Positions 5,989 to 13,853 are shown, counted from the first letter of the stretch. The stretch: DNA of 24,214 nt from RGIG4140 sp045614025 (GCA_045614025.1 JAZLCE010000026.1:1-24214); one strand, 5' to 3'. Notes: a model not told the origin generated them from the sequence alone. Program-made: numbers and translations.

Positions 5989-7501
5989 TATTCCCCTCTT
6001 TTAAATGAACACGTAATCGTTCTAAATCATCTTGCAATTGCTCATCTTTAGCAACCAAATCTTCAATGGTTCGAATTGCATGTAAAATCGTTGTATGATC
6101 TCTTTCAAAATGCATCCCAATATCAGGCAATGATAATGAGGTTAATAATTTTGATAAATACATTGCCATTTGGCGCGGCCGAGCAATGCGTCTTTCTCTA
6201 CGAACAGATTTTAAGTCACTTATTTTTAAACCATAATAATCTGCAGTTACTTCTAAAATATCTGCAATTGTAATTTGTTTTTCATAAATTTGCAAAATAT
6301 CACGTAAAATTTCTCTTGTTGTTTCAACATTAATCGGCGTTCCAATTAATTCCGCTCTAGCAACAACGCGTTTTAAAGCACCCTCAAGTTCACGAACACT
6401 TGCTGTAATATTTTGAGATAAAAACTCTAAAACATCTGATGGCACGCTTGTTTTAATTGTTTTGATTTTTTCATTTAAAATACCTAAGCGCAATTCAAAT
6501 GATGTTGGCTGAATATTCACAACCAACCCTTGAGCAATTCTTGTTTTTAAACGATCATCAATTTGCAAATCAAGCGGATTTGTATCTGAAGATAAAATAA
6601 CTTTTTTACCTTTTGTTACAAGCGCATTAAACGTATGAAAAAACTCTTCTTGTGTTGCTTTTTTCCCAAAAATAAATTGAATATCATCCACCATCAACAC
6701 ATCAACATTTCTGAATAAATTATGAAATGATTCAGTGTTATTATATCTAAGCGCTTTCACAAAATGTTGGAAAAATTGCTCTGATGATAAATATAAAACT
6801 GTTTTTTCTGGGTAAAGCTCCTTAATTCGCCAGGCTGTTGCATGCATTAAATGCGTTTTTCCAAGACCTGCTGGCGCATGAATATAAAGCGGATTAAATG
6901 AAACAGAATCATCTTCAGCCACTTTTCTTGCCGCCGCATAAGCAAACTCATTTGATTTTCCAACTACAAACGTTTCGAATGTATTTGCGGGATTTAAAAT
7001 ACAAGGAACAGTTTCTCCATCCATCGAAAGTTGCAACTCGCTTACAATTGGTTTTGAAACTTGTTGATCAACAATGATAGGTTTACTTTTTTGTAATTCA
7101 GTTAAAGTTCTTAATAGCGGTTTATCCACAGCAGATAACACTGGAGACTGCGTTTCTTTAAAGAATACTTCTTCTTTTTCTTTTACTTCAAGAGGTAAAA
7201 CTTCTTGTTTTTGTTCAACTTGAAATGATGTATTTAACTGACTTGCTAACTTAAATTTTAATTTTTCAACTGATGGATTTTCTTGTTTCCATAAAGTTAA
7301 CAGCTGATCTGCATAGTTTTGCTTAATAAACTCATGAATACATGTTGTTGGAACACTTAAACAAACTTCATTAGCCTCCATTCCCTTCACGGCAACGCGT
7401 TTTAAAAGGCGCAACGCAAGCTTGTTCCCCTGCTCTTTTTCAAGATAGGAACAAACCTTCTGCCATTCATGGTTAAGTGTTTGCGAACATTGTTCAGCCA
7501 T
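5981..7501 (-). CDS. dnaA: chromosomal replication initiator DnaA
   Basis: DnaA binds DnaA boxes at the origin, melts it with ATP and loads the helicase. The 506-residue protein has domain I (about 1-85), a variable linker (about 90-165), the AAA+ domain with Walker A PAGLGKTH (210-217) and Walker B VLMVDDIQF (268-276), and domain IV from about 410. The DnaA signature reads IGMHFERDHTTILHA (461-475). Compared with the usual FGxRDHTT form it is one residue shorter and has Glu in the glycine-rich turn. AAGGAAG stands six bases before the ATG. A 260-base A+T-rich region lies upstream, in which I could not identify a convincing minus-strand promoter. The gene heads a three-gene overlapping group with hsp20 and DUF1150, an unusual combination. 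Orthology is not in doubt. Confidence 0.97.
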   Translation of the reverse strand: MAEQCSQTLNHEWQKVCSYLEKEQGNKLALRLLKRVAVKGMEANEVCLSVPTTCIHEFIKQNYADQLLTLWKQENPSVEKLKFKLASQLNTSFQVEQKQEVLPLEVKEKEEVFFKETQSPVLSAVDKPLLRTLTELQKSKPIIVDQQVSKPIVSELQLSMDGETVPCILNPANTFETFVVGKSNEFAYAAARKVAEDDSVSFNPLYIHAPAGLGKTHLMHATAWRIKELYPEKTVLYLSSEQFFQHFVKALRYNNTESFHNLFRNVDVLMVDDIQFIFGKKATQEEFFHTFNALVTKGKKVILSSDTNPLDLQIDDRLKTRIAQGLVVNIQPTSFELRLGILNEKIKTIKTSVPSDVLEFLSQNITASVRELEGALKRVVARAELIGTPINVETTREILRDILQIYEKQITIADILEVTADYYGLKISDLKSVRRERRIARPRQMAMYLSKLLTSLSLPDIGMHFERDHTTILHAIRTIEDLVAKDEQLQDDLERLRVHLKEGNNV

Positions 7502-7603
7502 TTTATCTTCCTTGATTATTTGATTTTCTGATTCTTATCTTAAAAAAATATTTTCAAATAGCAATTAACTTTTTGTTTATTTTCATAAATAAATTTCTTG
7601 ACC

Positions 7604-7634
7604 CAATATATTGTTTCACTTGTTCAATATATTG
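7604..7634. promoter_or_regulatory. tandem palindromes CAATATATTG, probable operator
   Basis: The 10-base perfect palindrome CAATATATTG occurs at 7604-7613 and again at 7625-7634. The centres are 21 bases apart, close to two helical turns, so two dimers could bind on the same face. The second copy overlaps the -35 element of the plus-strand promoter at 7632-7660. The regulator is unknown. Confidence 0.5.
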
Positions 7635-7660
7635 TGTTAAAACCCTTTATTTTGTATACT
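7632..7660 (+). promoter_or_regulatory. plus-strand promoter with no obvious gene
   Basis: TTGTGT (7632-7637), 17 bases and TATACT (7655-7660) match the promoter form used elsewhere in this window. It points away from dnaA into a short non-coding stretch and then antisense to the gene at 7762-8340. A short RNA ending near 7754 is possible. Confidence 0.5.
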
Positions 7661-7727
7661 TTTTTTCTTTTTTCCACCTTTTAAAATAAAGAAAAATTTA
7701 AAAACAACAAGAATCGGATACGAATCT

Positions 7728-7754
7728 AAAAAAGATGGGGCGAATCGCTTTTTT
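7728..7754. terminator. weak A/T-rich hairpin, possible bidirectional terminator
   Basis: AAAAAAG (7728-7734) pairs with CTTTTTT (7748-7754), with a small GCG/CGC element inside the loop. On the minus strand it follows the stop of the gene at 7762; on the plus strand it would end a transcript from the 7655 promoter. The stem is almost all A-U pairs, so efficiency is doubtful. Confidence 0.35.
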
Positions 7755-7761
7755 AATAATC

Positions 7762-8340
7762 CTATTTTAATTCTTTCACACGATCAGAAAATTCTTTACT
7801 AAATGCAGAATTATCTAAAAATAACATGGCCTCTTCATCTAACAAAAAACAAGCATCTTTTAAATTTAGTTTTTTTTCAAATTCATTGGTCCACTTTACT
7901 TCTTCAACCAAGATATTATTTTGATGCGCAATCACATATTTTGCAGCCATTCTTTCAATATCAATTAATTCCTTTTTAATATCTTTGGCAACATTATCAA
8001 ATAATTTAGGATCAAAATGAAGTAAAACATCTTTTAAAGAAGTTCCATCTTTTTGCCAAACAGCATCAACCTTTTGAATACCCTCTTTATATTTCTCAGA
8101 GAAATAATCAGGATATTTTTTTAATTCTATTCCTGCTTCTTGGCAAACCATTTTATATCCAATAAGATGACGGTAAATCATTCCAGTTAAAATACGTAAA
8201 TGCAATTTTTTAGTGCTTTCTAATTCTGTTAATAAAACTTTAGAAGCCCCTTTGTCCTTATCAGATATTTTATAAAAAACACCACCAGCAATTACCATTA
8301 AAATAATAAATATAATTCCAGCAATCTTTTTTTTCGTCAT
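7762..8340 (-). CDS. hypothetical single-pass membrane-anchored protein
   Basis: I do not recognise this 192-residue protein. It begins with lysines and one hydrophobic segment (about 6-24, IAGIIFIILMVIAGGVF) that should anchor it in the inner membrane. There is no signal-peptidase or lipobox motif. The rest, rich in Lys, Glu and Leu and predicted mainly helical by eye, would face the periplasm. Two cysteines (C66 and C164) in that part could form a disulfide. AGGGG lies about six bases before the ATG. A possible promoter TTGTTA-N18-GATAAT (8384-8355, minus strand) would give a leader of only about 10 bases. The next gene on this strand is dnaA, 260 bases downstream. It may be specific to this lineage. 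Confidence 0.65.
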   Translation of the reverse strand: MTKKKIAGIIFIILMVIAGGVFYKISDKDKGASKVLLTELESTKKLHLRILTGMIYRHLIGYKMVCQEAGIELKKYPDYFSEKYKEGIQKVDAVWQKDGTSLKDVLLHFDPKLFDNVAKDIKKELIDIERMAAKYVIAHQNNILVEEVKWTNEFEKKLNLKDACFLLDEEAMLFLDNSAFSKEFSDRVKELK

Positions 8341-8445
8341 TTCTACCCCTATATATTATCAAAATTCTTTTTTTAGTTTAACAAGATTAAAAATGAAAAT
8401 CAAGCTGAAAACATTTATTTTTAAACACATGAAAGTGATATTTTG

Positions 8446-8473
8446 TTGACAATTTTGATAACTACTTTATACT
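8446..8473 (+). promoter_or_regulatory. promoter of the repeat-lipoprotein / Mla operon
   Basis: A perfect TTGACA (8446-8451), 16 bases and TATACT (8468-8473) form the strongest-looking promoter in the window. The expected start is near 8480, before the GAGG ribosome site of the first gene. It shows that the in-frame TTG codons at 8443-8448 are promoter, not coding. Confidence 0.85.
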
Positions 8474-8505
8474 CTGAGTATATATATTTCTTATTGAGGC
8501 TTAAA

Positions 8506-9633
8506 ATGATAAAGAAAATATTATTATCCATTTTTGTTTTATCACTTGTTAGTTGTGGCGCTTATTTTTATTTTTTTAAAGACACAATAAAAACAAAAAA
8601 AACATTTTTTAGTAATGGTCACATCCAATCGGAAATAACCTATGTTAACAAAAAAAAGAATGGCATTGCGCGTTATTATTATGAAAATGGAACATTAAGA
8701 CTTGAAATTCCTTATAAAGATGATCGCATTGATGGCCTTTTTAAACAATATTTTCAAAATGGAACATTAATGGTAGAATATATGCGCCATAATGATATGA
8801 CAGAAGGTGTGTTAAAAGAATATTATGATACAGGTGTATTAAAATATGAAGAACACTACTTGAATGATTTGTTAACACAAACAGCCAAAGAATTTTACCC
8901 ATCTGGAATCTTAAAACAAGAAACACCCTATCAAAAAGGTCTTAGAGATGGAGAAGAAAAACTTTATTATGAAACAGGACAACTCAAAGAGGTTTATACT
9001 TACAAAGAAGATAAATTAGAAGGTCTGAGTTTAACTTATTCAAAATCTGGCGCTTTAAAAACACAAGTCCCTTATGTGAATAACACCATTAATGGAACAT
9101 TAAAAATGTATTACGACACAAAGGGATTACAAGCCGAATTTCCTTACGTGAATGGAAAAATTGAAGGAATTGCCACCGAATATGATATTGATGGCAAAAA
9201 AATTGCCACATATACTTATCAAAATGGATTAAAACATGGTATAGCAAAAGCTTTTGATAAAAATGGTACAACCTTAATTGAAATGACTTATGATAATGGG
9301 AAAATTAATGGCATTTTAAAAGAATACTTTAAATCTGGAAAAATCCACAGTGAAATACCTTATGTTAATAATCAAAAACAAGGTGTTGCAAAGGTTTACA
9401 ATGAAAATGGCCAATTAGCTAAAGAAGTTTCATTTCAAAACAATCAACTTCATGGAATAGCAAAAAGTTATTCAACCACAGGAGATATTATTACTGAACT
9501 TATTTTTAATGAAGGAATCATTGAAAATGGTTTTTCTTATCAAAATGGTGAAAAAAAACCAATCGCCGAAAAAGAAATGGCAAAAATAAGAATGTTAAAA
9601 GATGTTTTGTTTTATAATGAATCCCAACGATAA
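8506..9633 (+). CDS. lipoprotein with 13 MORN-type (YwqK-like) repeats
   Basis: The 375-residue protein starts with a lipoprotein signal, lipobox LVSC with Cys17. Residues 33-344 form 13 tandem repeats of exactly 24 residues, each roughly xYYxxGxLxxExxYxNxxxxG-xxK. This is the MORN_2 repeat seen in proteins annotated as YwqK-family antitoxins; that label is generic and implies no toxin here. The repeats pair strands into an elongated beta structure, probably on the periplasmic side of a membrane. A 31-residue charged tail follows. Start ATG 8506 is chosen because GAGG precedes it by 8 bases and the upstream TTG codons overlap the promoter. Only 9 bases separate it from the Mla permease gene, so it is almost certainly the first gene of that operon. 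A role as an accessory factor or spacer for lipid transport is inference from position only. Confidence 0.85.
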   Translation: MIKKILLSIFVLSLVSCGAYFYFFKDTIKTKKTFFSNGHIQSEITYVNKKKNGIARYYYENGTLRLEIPYKDDRIDGLFKQYFQNGTLMVEYMRHNDMTEGVLKEYYDTGVLKYEEHYLNDLLTQTAKEFYPSGILKQETPYQKGLRDGEEKLYYETGQLKEVYTYKEDKLEGLSLTYSKSGALKTQVPYVNNTINGTLKMYYDTKGLQAEFPYVNGKIEGIATEYDIDGKKIATYTYQNGLKHGIAKAFDKNGTTLIEMTYDNGKINGILKEYFKSGKIHSEIPYVNNQKQGVAKVYNENGQLAKEVSFQNNQLHGIAKSYSTTGDIITELIFNEGIIENGFSYQNGEKKPIAEKEMAKIRMLKDVLFYNESQR

Positions 9634-9642
9634 GAGTTAAGA

Positions 9643-10758
9643 ATGGCATTGTTACTTCAAAATACTCAAAAAAATGAGTTATGCATTGAACTGAGTGATA
9701 ATTGTTTTTCCTTTGAGGACATAAATCTTAAAAATAAGATTTTAAATGCTATTAAAGAATCAACATTTAAAACATTAACAATTCAAGCCGAAAAATTAAA
9801 ATTATGGGACACAACATTAACAGCATTTTTATATAAAGCAATTAAACTTTCTCAAGAAAAACAAATTGAAGTTAAATATAAAAATATTCCAATCCAATTA
9901 AAAGACCAATTAAATTTGGCACTTGCTGTTAATCGAAATCCAACATATCCTTTACCTAAAAAAATATCCTTTTTAGATGATATTGGAGAAAAAACACTCT
10001 CTCTTATTCAAACCATTTCAAAAGGAGCATCTTTTGTTGCAGAATCTTTTTTATCAATTGGAAGATTATTTAAAGGAAAAGCCATTACCCGTTTTGTTGA
10101 CTTTATATCCGTGATGAATGATTGTGGACCCAAAGCTATTCTAATTGTTTCTTTAATCAGTTTTATGGTCGGGTTAATTTTAGCTTTTGTTGGATCAATC
10201 CAACTCAAACTATTTGGCGCTGAAATTTATGTTGCAAGTCTTGTAACCATTGGAATGATCAGAATTATGGGCGCCATTATGGCTGGAATTATCATGGCCG
10301 GCAGAACTGGTGCTTCCTATGCGGCAACAATTGGAACAATGCAAGTCAATGAAGAACTGGATGCGCTTAAAACAATGGGAATCCCAGCAATGGATTTTTT
10401 GGTTTTACCTCGACTTCTTTCCTTGGTAATATCTATGCCAATTTTAGTTATGCTCGCTGATTTTATGGGCATTTTAGGTGGAGCATTTGTTGGAGTTGTT
10501 TTATTAAATATTCCAGCAGCTGAATATATGAAATACGCTATAACTGCCTTTGGTTTAACAAATTTTCTTGTTGGCATTTTTCATGGATTTATATTTGGTT
10601 TTGTTATTTCTTTATGTGGTTGTTATTATGGTATTAATGCTGGAAAAAATGCAGATAGTGTTGGCTTAGCAACAACAAAAGCTGTTGTGTCTGCTATTGT
10701 TTGGATGATTATTCTAACAGGCATTATTACTTGGGCATTTTCTATTATGGGAATATAA
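9643..10758 (+). CDS. mlaE: MlaE-family ABC transporter permease with N-terminal STAS-like domain
   Basis: This is the inner-membrane permease of an MCE-type phospholipid transporter that moves lipids between inner and outer membranes. It has 371 residues. About 1-95 resemble a STAS domain, a feature of the longer MlaE form in many alphaproteobacteria. The permease core runs from about 150 to 371, with several hydrophobic helices, a GRTGASYAATIGTM segment and the coupling segment ELDALKTMGIP, which faces the ATPase. The start lacks a strong ribosome site (only AAGAG-like bases upstream), suggesting coupling to the preceding lipoprotein gene. It is followed after one base by the ATPase gene. 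MlaE is a family-level name; no Mla function is proven in this organism. Confidence 0.93.
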   Translation: MALLLQNTQKNELCIELSDNCFSFEDINLKNKILNAIKESTFKTLTIQAEKLKLWDTTLTAFLYKAIKLSQEKQIEVKYKNIPIQLKDQLNLALAVNRNPTYPLPKKISFLDDIGEKTLSLIQTISKGASFVAESFLSIGRLFKGKAITRFVDFISVMNDCGPKAILIVSLISFMVGLILAFVGSIQLKLFGAEIYVASLVTIGMIRIMGAIMAGIIMAGRTGASYAATIGTMQVNEELDALKTMGIPAMDFLVLPRLLSLVISMPILVMLADFMGILGGAFVGVVLLNIPAAEYMKYAITAFGLTNFLVGIFHGFIFGFVISLCGCYYGINAGKNADSVGLATTKAVVSAIVWMIILTGIITWAFSIMGI

Positions 10759-10759
10759 T

Positions 10760-11530
10760 ATGAAAAAAACATTAGAAAATAAAAAAATCGTCGTTCAAAA
10801 CTTGACCATGGGATATGGTGATTTTATCTTACAAAAAAATATGAATTTCTCTGTTAATAAAGGCGATATTTTTATTATTATGGGTGGCAGTGGCTGTGGC
10901 AAAAGTTCATTATTAAAAGTTTTAACTGGATTAGTTCCTCCTTTAAAAGGGGATGTTTTTATTAATGGAAAAAATTTTACTGATGCAAATGCAACTACAC
11001 AAAAAGAAGTAATGAAAAAGGTTGGTATTTTGTATCAAAGTGGAGCCTTGTTTAGTTCAATGACATTAGCGGAAAACGTTGCTCTTCCATTAACTCAATA
11101 TACAACTCATTCTAAAGACACAATTAATGAAATTGTTTCTTTAAAATTAGCACTTGTAGGACTTGCAGGATTTGAAGATTTTTATCCTTCAGAAATTAGT
11201 GGTGGTATGAAAAAAAGAGCAGGACTTGCTAGAGCTTTAGCATTGGATCCTGAAATTGTTTATTTTGATGAACCTTCTGCTGGGCTTGATCCAATAAGTT
11301 CAAAATTATTAGATGATTTAATTTTAAACATAAATCAGTCTTTAGGAACAACAATGGTAATTGTGACCCATGAACTAAGTTCTATCTTTGCAATTGGCAC
11401 AAATTCGATTTTCTTAGATGCAGAGACAAAACAAATCATTGCTCAAGGAAATCCTAAAGAATTGCTTAAAAATCCACCAAATGAAACAGTTTATAATTTT
11501 TTAACGAGAGGAAAAACAGAACATGTCTAA
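10760..11530 (+). CDS. mlaF: MlaF-family ABC transporter ATPase
   Basis: This is the cytoplasmic ATPase that powers the MlaE permease. The 256-residue protein has all nucleotide-binding motifs: Walker A GGSGCGKS (42-49), Q-loop Gln93, signature ISGGM (146-150), Walker B IVYFDE (166-171) and the switch His204. IVTHE with the downstream Ser/Ile-rich segment is typical of the Mla/Ttg2A branch. It starts one base after the permease stop codon and overlaps the following MCE gene by 8 bases, so the three are translationally coupled. Length and motifs are normal and give no sign of decay. Confidence 0.95.
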   Translation: MKKTLENKKIVVQNLTMGYGDFILQKNMNFSVNKGDIFIIMGGSGCGKSSLLKVLTGLVPPLKGDVFINGKNFTDANATTQKEVMKKVGILYQSGALFSSMTLAENVALPLTQYTTHSKDTINEIVSLKLALVGLAGFEDFYPSEISGGMKKRAGLARALALDPEIVYFDEPSAGLDPISSKLLDDLILNINQSLGTTMVIVTHELSSIFAIGTNSIFLDAETKQIIAQGNPKELLKNPPNETVYNFLTRGKTEHV

Positions 11531-12338
11531 AAAACCAAACACAAAAGCCGTTGGACTTTTTGTTCTTATCGGATTTTTATTGCTTTTTGGTATTATCGGA
11601 AATTTCATGTGGGGGAAATTAACATCCTCTCATGATAATTTAGTTGTTATGTATTTTCAAGAATCAGTTAAAGGATTAACTGTTGGTTCACCTGTTGTTT
11701 TAGAAGGGGTGGAAGTTGGAAAAGTTGTGACTATTGAATTAATCACTGGACATAATCCTATGGAATTTAGCATTCCTGTTTATGTTAAATTTCAAAAACT
11801 AAAAGATATTAATGATTCCTCCTTTATAACTGCAACTCAAAAAAGAAATAAATTACAAGAACTTATTAATAGTGGACTCAGAGCAAAACTTGCAACACAA
11901 AGTTATTTAACTGGACAATTAATGATTGAGCTTGTTTTTTTACCTGATACACCAATTATTTTAAAAAGAAAAAATAACACTGGTATTTTAGAAATACCAA
12001 CAACACTTTCAACAATCAAAGAACTTTCTCAAGGCATTCAAAAACTTCCTTTAAAAGAAATGATTGATCGAACAAATAAAATTTTGTTTTCATTAGAAGA
12101 AAATTTACCCTATTCCTTACCAAAAATTAATGAGCTTTTAACAACGATGACTGCTGTTGCAACAAAAATGGAACAACTATTACCTTCTAGCAAAAAAGTT
12201 ATAATTAATTCAGATAGAACGTTGAATAATATGAATGCAACCCTATCTGATATTAGCGCCGCTGCAAAATCTATAAAAAATTTAACAGATTATTTAGAGC
12301 AACATCCAGAAGCTATTTTAAAGGGAAAGGCTAAATAA
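11523..12338 (+). CDS. mlaD: MlaD-family MCE-domain substrate-binding protein
   Basis: This membrane-anchored periplasmic protein forms the lipid-conducting ring on top of MlaE. It has 271 residues. A single transmembrane helix at about 9-30 is followed by the MCE domain from about 38 to 117, including VKGLTVGSPVVLEGVEVGKV (49-68), the core of the domain. The C-terminal half is a predicted amphipathic helical region rich in Asn, Thr and Lys, longer than in E. coli MlaD and as usual in alphaproteobacterial versions. A signal-peptidase site is absent, so the helix acts as an anchor. It overlaps the ATPase gene by 8 bases and abuts the next gene as TAAATG. Confidence 0.93.
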   Translation: MSKKPNTKAVGLFVLIGFLLLFGIIGNFMWGKLTSSHDNLVVMYFQESVKGLTVGSPVVLEGVEVGKVVTIELITGHNPMEFSIPVYVKFQKLKDINDSSFITATQKRNKLQELINSGLRAKLATQSYLTGQLMIELVFLPDTPIILKRKNNTGILEIPTTLSTIKELSQGIQKLPLKEMIDRTNKILFSLEENLPYSLPKINELLTTMTAVATKMEQLLPSSKKVIINSDRTLNNMNATLSDISAAAKSIKNLTDYLEQHPEAILKGKAK

Positions 12339-12911
12339 ATGAAAAAACTTACGTTTGTGTGTATAATATCTTTATTTTTAAGTGCTTGTTTTTCAGGAAG
12401 AAGCCCTGATCCAAAATTTTATTTATTTGATGTAATGGCTTCTAAAAGCGAATCCAATAAAAATATTTCTATTCTCATTGAAAAAATTAAAGTGCCGGTT
12501 TTAGTTGATAAACCTCAAATCGTTTTAAAAGAAATAGATAGTCTAGAAGTTTCCGTTTCTGAATTTAATAGATGGAGCGAACCTCTTCCCAATATGATTC
12601 GCCAAACACTTATATCTAATTTAAATGAATATTTGCCAAATGCATTTATTAAACCAGATAATTATGACACAAGTGGAAGTTTTGATTATACATTGTTGAT
12701 TGAAGTTGAAACATTTATCGGTGAAAAAAATTATTATGCTACTTTTTCTTGTTGGTGGACGTTAAAAGATAAATATGGAAAAATCATAACAAGAAAAAAA
12801 TCTAATTTTGAAACCTTTATGGATAAAACTTATGAATCATATGTTGAAGCGCAAAGTTATAATATTGATGAACTCTCAATGGAAATTGCAGATTTTGTAG
12901 TAAATAAATAA
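12339..12911 (+). CDS. ABC-type transport auxiliary lipoprotein (PqiC/YmbA-like)
   Basis: The 190-residue protein carries a lipoprotein signal with lipobox LSAC and Cys17. After it comes PDPKFYLFD, the opening strand of the ABC-transport auxiliary domain (PqiC, YmbA, DUF330). Conserved family features include IEKIKVPVLVDKPQIV and, later, SEFNRWSEPLPNMI. Such proteins accompany MCE transporters and probably act at the outer membrane in lipid exchange. Its start codon directly follows the mlaD stop. It closes the five-gene operon; the hairpin at 12916-12947 lies just beyond its stop. Residue 18 is Phe, so retention by the Lol avoidance rule (Asp at +2) is not expected and outer-membrane sorting is likely. 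Confidence 0.88.
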   Translation: MKKLTFVCIISLFLSACFSGRSPDPKFYLFDVMASKSESNKNISILIEKIKVPVLVDKPQIVLKEIDSLEVSVSEFNRWSEPLPNMIRQTLISNLNEYLPNAFIKPDNYDTSGSFDYTLLIEVETFIGEKNYYATFSCWWTLKDKYGKIITRKKSNFETFMDKTYESYVEAQSYNIDELSMEIADFVVNK

Positions 12912-12947
12912 AAAAATTCCCCCATTGATGTAAATTAATGGGGGAAT
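12912..12947. terminator. terminator between the Mla operon and rpoH
   Basis: ATTCCCCCATT (12916-12926) and AATGGGGGAAT (12937-12947) form a perfect 11-base-pair stem with a 10-base loop. On the minus strand the T-tract follows immediately (12918-12911), making a textbook rpoH terminator. On the plus strand only AT-rich sequence follows, but the stable stem may also slow Mla transcripts. Confidence 0.88.
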
Positions 12948-12968
12948 ATAATATATTAAACCTTTTTT

Positions 12969-13850
12969 TTAGATAGTTAATCCAACCGCTTCTGCTTTTA
13001 CATATTTTGAAATTTTTTCAAACGCTTTGTTTTCGATTTGGCGAATGCGTTCTCTACTGATATTAAATTCAATACCCAAATCTTCCAAAGTAACAGGCTC
13101 ATCTGTTAAAAAACGTTTTTGAATAATTGTTTTTTCCCTATCTGACAATAAATCAATTGCCTTTTCTAACAATCTTTTTTTAACAGCAAAATCTTCTTTA
13201 TTTCCCAAATCTTCTTCAATGGAAACAGAGTTATCCACAAGCATATCTTGATGGTTTGTGCCTGTATCTGAGGATAAAGTTGCATTTAATGATGAATCAC
13301 CACTTAAACGTTGTTCCATTTCAATAACATCTTTTTTTGCAACACCCAACATTTTTGAAATTTGTTCTGCTGTTTCATCATTTAAACTCGTTTCATCATA
13401 TAAACCCAAACGAGATTTAATTTTGTGTAAGTTATAAAAAAGGCGCTTTTGAGTAGCCACTGTTCCAATTTTAACTAATGACCATGATTTTAAAATAAAT
13501 TCTGAAATAGAAGCTTTAATCCACCAAATAGCATATGTTGCTAAACGAAACCCCTTATCTGGATCAAAACGTTTAATTGCTTGCATAAGCCCAATATTAG
13601 CTTCAGAAATTAAATCAGCCAAAGAAAGACCATAGTGCCTAAATGATAAAGCAACTTTTGCAGCTAATCTTAAATGAGATGTTGTGAGTTGGTGAGCAGC
13701 TTCAACATCATTATCTTCATGAAATCGTTTTGCTAACATATATTCCTGATCTGCATCTAGCATCGGGAATTTATTAACTTGAGATAAATATAATGTTAAA
13801 GAGTTACTCGAATATAACAAAGATAATACATTTGCTTGCGATTGCGCCAT
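12969..13850 (-). CDS. rpoH: RNA polymerase heat-shock sigma factor RpoH (sigma-32)
   Basis: RpoH directs RNA polymerase to heat-shock promoters. The 293-residue protein has region 2 with DLISEANIGLMQAIKRFDP (79-97) and the region 2.4 segment RLATYAIWWIKASISE. The RpoH box reads QKRLFYNLH at 134-142, and region 4 carries the helix-turn-helix LEDLGIEFNISRERIRQIE. The RpoH box distinguishes it from RpoD and RpoS. AAAGGA stands nine bases before the ATG. The promoter at 13930-13958 gives a leader of about 73 bases that can fold into two hairpins, the second enclosing the Shine-Dalgarno. This suggests thermometer control of translation. A terminator follows the gene. Confidence 0.96.
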   Translation of the reverse strand: MAQSQANVLSLLYSSNSLTLYLSQVNKFPMLDADQEYMLAKRFHEDNDVEAAHQLTTSHLRLAAKVALSFRHYGLSLADLISEANIGLMQAIKRFDPDKGFRLATYAIWWIKASISEFILKSWSLVKIGTVATQKRLFYNLHKIKSRLGLYDETSLNDETAEQISKMLGVAKKDVIEMEQRLSGDSSLNATLSSDTGTNHQDMLVDNSVSIEEDLGNKEDFAVKKRLLEKAIDLLSDREKTIIQKRFLTDEPVTLEDLGIEFNISRERIRQIENKAFEKISKYVKAEAVGLTI

Positions 13851-13853
13851 TTT

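Larger units (their letters stand above)
7502..7761. other. A+T-rich region upstream of dnaA
   Basis: This stretch holds no protein gene that I can support. It contains two CAATATATTG palindromes (7604-7634), an apparent plus-strand promoter (7632-7660) and an AT-rich hairpin (7728-7754). It contains no perfect TTATCCACA box, so although it lies beside dnaA it is not a convincing replication origin. Confidence 0.6.

Noticed and set aside
7502..7761. Possible replication origin beside dnaA
   Set aside because: The region is A+T-rich, but it has no perfect TTATCCACA box and no cluster of near matches. In many alphaproteobacteria the origin is not next to dnaA.
8443..8505. Longer N-terminus of the repeat lipoprotein from TTG 8443
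   Set aside because: The stretch contains the TTGACA and TATACT promoter elements and would bury the lipoprotein signal. ATG 8506 has a ribosome site.
8605..9540. Tandem DNA repeat or satellite in the repeat lipoprotein gene
   Set aside because: The period is clear in the protein (24 residues), but the nucleotide copies have diverged strongly, so it is a protein repeat and not a DNA satellite.
8506..9633. Toxin-antitoxin system based on the YwqK-type repeats
   Set aside because: The antitoxin label is a database name for the repeat family. No toxin-like gene is next to it; the neighbours are Mla transport genes.
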